From Eubacteriales bacterium (GTDB taxonomy: Bacteria > Bacillota > Clostridia > Lachnospirales > Lachnospiraceae), in contig JAUNPS010000034.1 of NCBI GenBank assembly GCA_030536575.1, positions 1 to 54,015 of the forward strand: a stretch of DNA of 54,015 nucleotides, written 5' to 3'. A program made the translations under genes and the position numbers. The stretch's first letter is position 1; the number at the start of each line of letters is the position of its first letter. Shown piece by piece: positions 51,110 through 54,015 of the stretch. The notes under the pieces are model-generated. The model saw only the letters and a list, made by a program, of their open reading frames with translations, was not told the DNA's origin and ran no database searches.

Positions 51110-53350
51110 ATGAGGCTGGAAATCGAATTGCTGGCGAAGGAGTATGAGGTGCGGAGGATTAGGGAGGAAGATGTAGCGGAGGTTTATCGGCTGTGCGTGG
51201 GGAATCCGCTCTATTATGAATATTGTCCGCCGAAGGTGACAGAGGAGAGTATTCGGGAGGATCTGCGGGCGCTTCCGCCGGGGGTTTCGGAAGAGGAGAA
51301 ATACTATGTGGGATTTTACCGGGAGGGGAAGCTGCTGGCGGTGATGGATCTGATCGCGGGGTATCCGGAGGAAGAGATAGGGTTTATCGGATTTTTTATG
51401 GTGGAGAAAGCGGTTCAGGGGAGGAATGTGGGATCGGAGATTGTGGAACAGGCGTGCGGGTATCTGGGGAAGAGGGGATTTCGGGCGGTAAGGCTGGCGT
51501 GGGTGAAAGGGAATCCGCAGGCGGAGCATTTTTGGAGGAAGAATGGGTTTGGAAAGATTGGGGAGAGTTTGAGCAGGGAGGAGGAAGTGGTTTTGGCGGA
51601 GAAGAGATTGCGCGGATTAAAAATAGCGGCAGCAGATTTGGAAACATTGTCCAAAGCGGAATTGCAGAGAATTCTTTTGAAAATGCAGGAACTGCTGTCA
51701 GAGGAGCAGCTGCAAAAATTACAGAAAGTGGTGGAGGAATCCAGGAGTCCGGAATTAGGGGAAACGCTGCGGCCGTATCAGGAGCGAATGTCCCAGGAAC
51801 TGGTAGATGAGAAAATGTCCCAAATCATTCAATGGCAAAAACAGATTGATGAGGGGGAACTTTATCTCGATACGGAAGAGTACGAGGACTATTCCAGCGG
51901 ATATTGGGACGCGGATTGGGTAACGGAGTATTTTGACAATTATGGGATTGGCGACAAGATTTTGTTTATGATACAGTTTGCGAAAGATTGTGTGGATGAC
52001 AGGAAGTATCAGGAAGCGCATGAGATTTACGGATGGCTGTGGGAAATGGAGGTATTGGCGGATCAGGAATACAGCGATCCGGTTGACCTGGAGACAATGG
52101 CGGAACAGGAGCTGCTCCAAACCGATTTGAAACAGCTTGCACTTCTGACCTTATATGCGGAGTATCAGGTTTTGGAGCCGGAAAAAAGAGCGGAGGGGCT
52201 TTACCGGTATTTTTCCTATGGGGCATTTTCTAAATTGCATGTGGAAGAGATGTTCCGCAGCGGCAGAGAAAATCTGAAAGATACGGAGCGGTTTTGGAAA
52301 GAATGGATTGCACTGCTGAAGGAGAAAAATGGAGATGTGGAAGCAAGGCTTTTGGAAGAAGCTGTTTTGTATCAGGAAGGAATTGAGGGATTGGCGAGAC
52401 TGGCCGATGAAAATGCGGCGGTACACCCTTCCCTGTATCTTGCGGTTATGGAGGAATACCAGAAAGGGCACCGGTATCAGGAGATTGAAGAAACGGGGAA
52501 AAGGGCTGTCAAAATACTGGATGACAAGCTTGTGATACGGGCTAAGGCTGCGTTGACAGCCGCGGCCGCTTCTTCCTATTTACAGCATGAGGAAGAAGTG
52601 ATGCGGTTTTGCTGGGAGTGTTTCCGGTCAGATTCCAATGTGAAGAATTACTTGCGGCTGTTTGGGACAAAAGAAATGGCGGACAAGTATGGCATGCGCG
52701 GACGGGAAGTGCTGGAAAACCGAAGCAAAGGGAATTCAGAATGCGGTTGGAGAAATACGGAGCTTTATAAAAATGTGATAGGGGATTCTGAGTATTACAG
52801 GCTAAGTTTTTATATGGGAGATTTTGAAACGGTAAAAACCGCATCAAAAAATCCGAAGGGATCCCTTGGATGGAGTTCTTCTTTTATTAAGGATGGAATC
52901 CGGCTGTTTTTGCTTTATTTATATGAGGAGCCTCTTCCCTCAAAAGCTGCTGCAAGTACGGCGGCTTACGTGGGATTTCCTGATACAGAGGAAGAATATT
53001 TGATTGGGTTTGAAAAAAAGATTCAGGAAGAGAGCCGTGAGCGTAAGTTAAGTGAGTTCTGGAACTATTTTCAGAGATGGAAAAGTTTTTTCCCGATGGA
53101 AGATGCTGAGAAAAAGCGGTATTTGGGCTGGGCGGAAAGGATTGTATACAGCAGAGCGGACGCAATTGTATCGGGCCAGCATCGAAATCACTACGGGCAG
53201 GCTGCAGTGTTGCTTGCGATGATTGGGGAAATAAAGGAAGGCATGGGGATTGCTGGCGCGGCAAGAAGTATTTTTGCAGAATATAAAAGAAAATTTCCGA
53301 GACATTCCTCTTTTCAAAGAGAGATGAAATATTATTTTTCGGAAGTGTAA
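51110..53350 (+). CDS. GNAT acetyltransferase fused to helical-repeat protein
   Basis: Residues 1-166 form a complete GNAT domain (YEVRRIREEDVAEVYRLC, acetyl-CoA motif VQGRNVGSEIVEQA, NPQAEHFWRKNGF, end EEVVLAEKRL). From about residue 170 a 575-aa helical-repeat region begins (DLETLSKAELQRILLKMQEL), similar to the alpha-helical parts of SWIM/TPR-type proteins of unknown role. Base use shifts from very G-rich to more even at the join near 51610. This may be a true two-domain protein or a second deletion fusion. The ATG at 51110 follows a G-rich GGGGGCGGGG. Confidence 0.65.
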   Translation: MRLEIELLAKEYEVRRIREEDVAEVYRLCVGNPLYYEYCPPKVTEESIREDLRALPPGVSEEEKYYVGFYREGKLLAVMDLIAGYPEEEIGFIGFFMVEKAVQGRNVGSEIVEQACGYLGKRGFRAVRLAWVKGNPQAEHFWRKNGFGKIGESLSREEEVVLAEKRLRGLKIAAADLETLSKAELQRILLKMQELLSEEQLQKLQKVVEESRSPELGETLRPYQERMSQELVDEKMSQIIQWQKQIDEGELYLDTEEYEDYSSGYWDADWVTEYFDNYGIGDKILFMIQFAKDCVDDRKYQEAHEIYGWLWEMEVLADQEYSDPVDLETMAEQELLQTDLKQLALLTLYAEYQVLEPEKRAEGLYRYFSYGAFSKLHVEEMFRSGRENLKDTERFWKEWIALLKEKNGDVEARLLEEAVLYQEGIEGLARLADENAAVHPSLYLAVMEEYQKGHRYQEIEETGKRAVKILDDKLVIRAKAALTAAAASSYLQHEEEVMRFCWECFRSDSNVKNYLRLFGTKEMADKYGMRGREVLENRSKGNSECGWRNTELYKNVIGDSEYYRLSFYMGDFETVKTASKNPKGSLGWSSSFIKDGIRLFLLYLYEEPLPSKAAASTAAYVGFPDTEEEYLIGFEKKIQEESRERKLSEFWNYFQRWKSFFPMEDAEKKRYLGWAERIVYSRADAIVSGQHRNHYGQAAVLLAMIGEIKEGMGIAGAARSIFAEYKRKFPRHSSFQREMKYYFSEV

Positions 53351-53398
53351 TGAGAAACGCGTGAAAAGAAAAAGTGATCAAGGACAGGAGGAGAAAAA

Positions 53399-53899
53399 AT
53401 GCTGCCACCAAGAAAAGTAAAATTTGAAGCACAAAAACGTTGGAATGAAAATATAGAGTTTCGTATCTATCTAAAATGTAATGCAGATGAAAAAGAATTG
53501 GATGAGCAATTCAAAAGCTTGCATAGAGAATTATTTGCGGAGTACGATTGCAGCCGCTGCCGGAATTGCTGCAAAATGTATCACGGAGTCATACCGGAGG
53601 CTGACCTGGAGCGGGATGCGAAGCAATTGGGAATGTCCGCAGAGGCTTTTCTTGATACTTATTTGGAAAAGCAGGCGGATGAAGAGGGGTATCAGACGAG
53701 ACATAAGCCGTGTGATTTCCTGGAAAAAGACGGTTCGTGTAAACTGGGAGACTGTAAGCCGGAAAATTGTGTGAAATATCCATACACGGATCAGCCAGAC
53801 CGGATCGGAAGCTTGTATAGTATCTTGGACAATGTGGAAGTGTGTCCGGTGGTATTTGAGATTTATGAGCGTTTGAAGAAAGAATATCGGTTTCGGTAG
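53399..53899 (+). CDS. YkgJ-like cysteine cluster protein
   Basis: The 166-aa protein carries the YkgJ-family cluster CSRCRNCCKMYHGVIPEADL near residue 51, CDFLEKDGSCKLGDCKPENC near 101-120 and a late CPVVF. The eight-odd cysteines should bind zinc or an Fe-S cluster; the family function is unknown. AGGAGGAGAAAA precedes the ATG. It follows the fusion gene by 48 bp and may share its transcript. Confidence 0.88.
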   Translation: MLPPRKVKFEAQKRWNENIEFRIYLKCNADEKELDEQFKSLHRELFAEYDCSRCRNCCKMYHGVIPEADLERDAKQLGMSAEAFLDTYLEKQADEEGYQTRHKPCDFLEKDGSCKLGDCKPENCVKYPYTDQPDRIGSLYSILDNVEVCPVVFEIYERLKKEYRFR

Positions 53900-54015
53900 G
53901 AGCTGCCAGCCAGATGAGTCTGTGAATCGTTACTGGAACGAGGTACGAGGGAACAGGAACCAGGGTTCTTTCATGAAAAAATTTTAAAGATGCAAAAACA
54001 TTGAATTTATCTAGG

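Overview
The window looks like a chromosomal segment of a spore-forming, gut-type Clostridia bacterium, most likely Lachnospiraceae. The evidence is a complete spo0A with 0A-box-like sites, strong GGAGG ribosome binding sites, TTG/GTG starts, sigma-A promoters with 17-bp spacers, and a mix of GHKL/LytTR regulators, MATE pumps and sugar ABC transporters. No rRNA or tRNA gene was recognised, and placement below the family is not possible from sequence reading alone.

Layout. 0.5-3.2 kb: glmS behind a clear promoter, an ECF-like sigma factor and a strong terminator. 3.5-15.9 kb: a complete type I-C CRISPR-Cas system (cas3-cas5c-cas8c-cas7c-cas4-cas1-cas2, with a probable internal cas11c start in cas8c) between two arrays in the same orientation. 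The arrays have different 33-bp repeats, but their leaders are clearly homologous and share an inverted repeat of identical span. A decayed repeat-spacer-repeat unit in the opposite orientation lies after array 2. 16.4-22.5 kb: a GNAT enzyme, a YgbA-like cysteine protein behind a minisatellite, a LysR regulator divergent from an aldo/keto reductase, and a minus-strand module (promoter, structured leader RNA with terminator, 29-aa membrane peptide, shortened cytidylate-kinase-like protein, MATE pump) bracketed by two 67-bp tandem repeats.

22.7-26.9 kb: a minus-strand ABC exporter (small membrane protein, ATPase, permease) with its GHKL kinase and LytTR regulator and a candidate LytTR operator. 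26.9-32.4 kb: a carbohydrate ABC importer whose binding protein has both a lipobox and a sortase-like C-terminus, then a secreted protein. 32.4-37.2 kb: an rpn nuclease remnant interrupted by a recombinase-in-trio (RIT-like) element with 54-bp terminal inverted repeats, three tyrosine recombinases (the first frameshifted) and a zinc-ribbon accessory gene.

37.3-46 kb: a MATE pump, a type I toxin-antitoxin locus with both promoters visible, an alpha/beta hydrolase with a third MATE pump, a divergent sirtuin, an AEC carrier, spo0A and glgA. 46-54 kb: a glucanase-fold protein, an in-frame chimera of a response-regulator receiver and a GH106-like glycosidase, a GNAT-helical repeat fusion, and a YkgJ-like cysteine cluster protein.

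Most notable points: two arrays with shared leaders but divergent repeats; the RIT-like element with an extra zinc-ribbon gene and end-encoded start signals; a three-way-junction leader RNA ahead of a MATE operon; a type I toxin locus with repeated GGGTGG(T) pairing sites; and two adjacent in-frame gene fusions that suggest deletion or assembly error.
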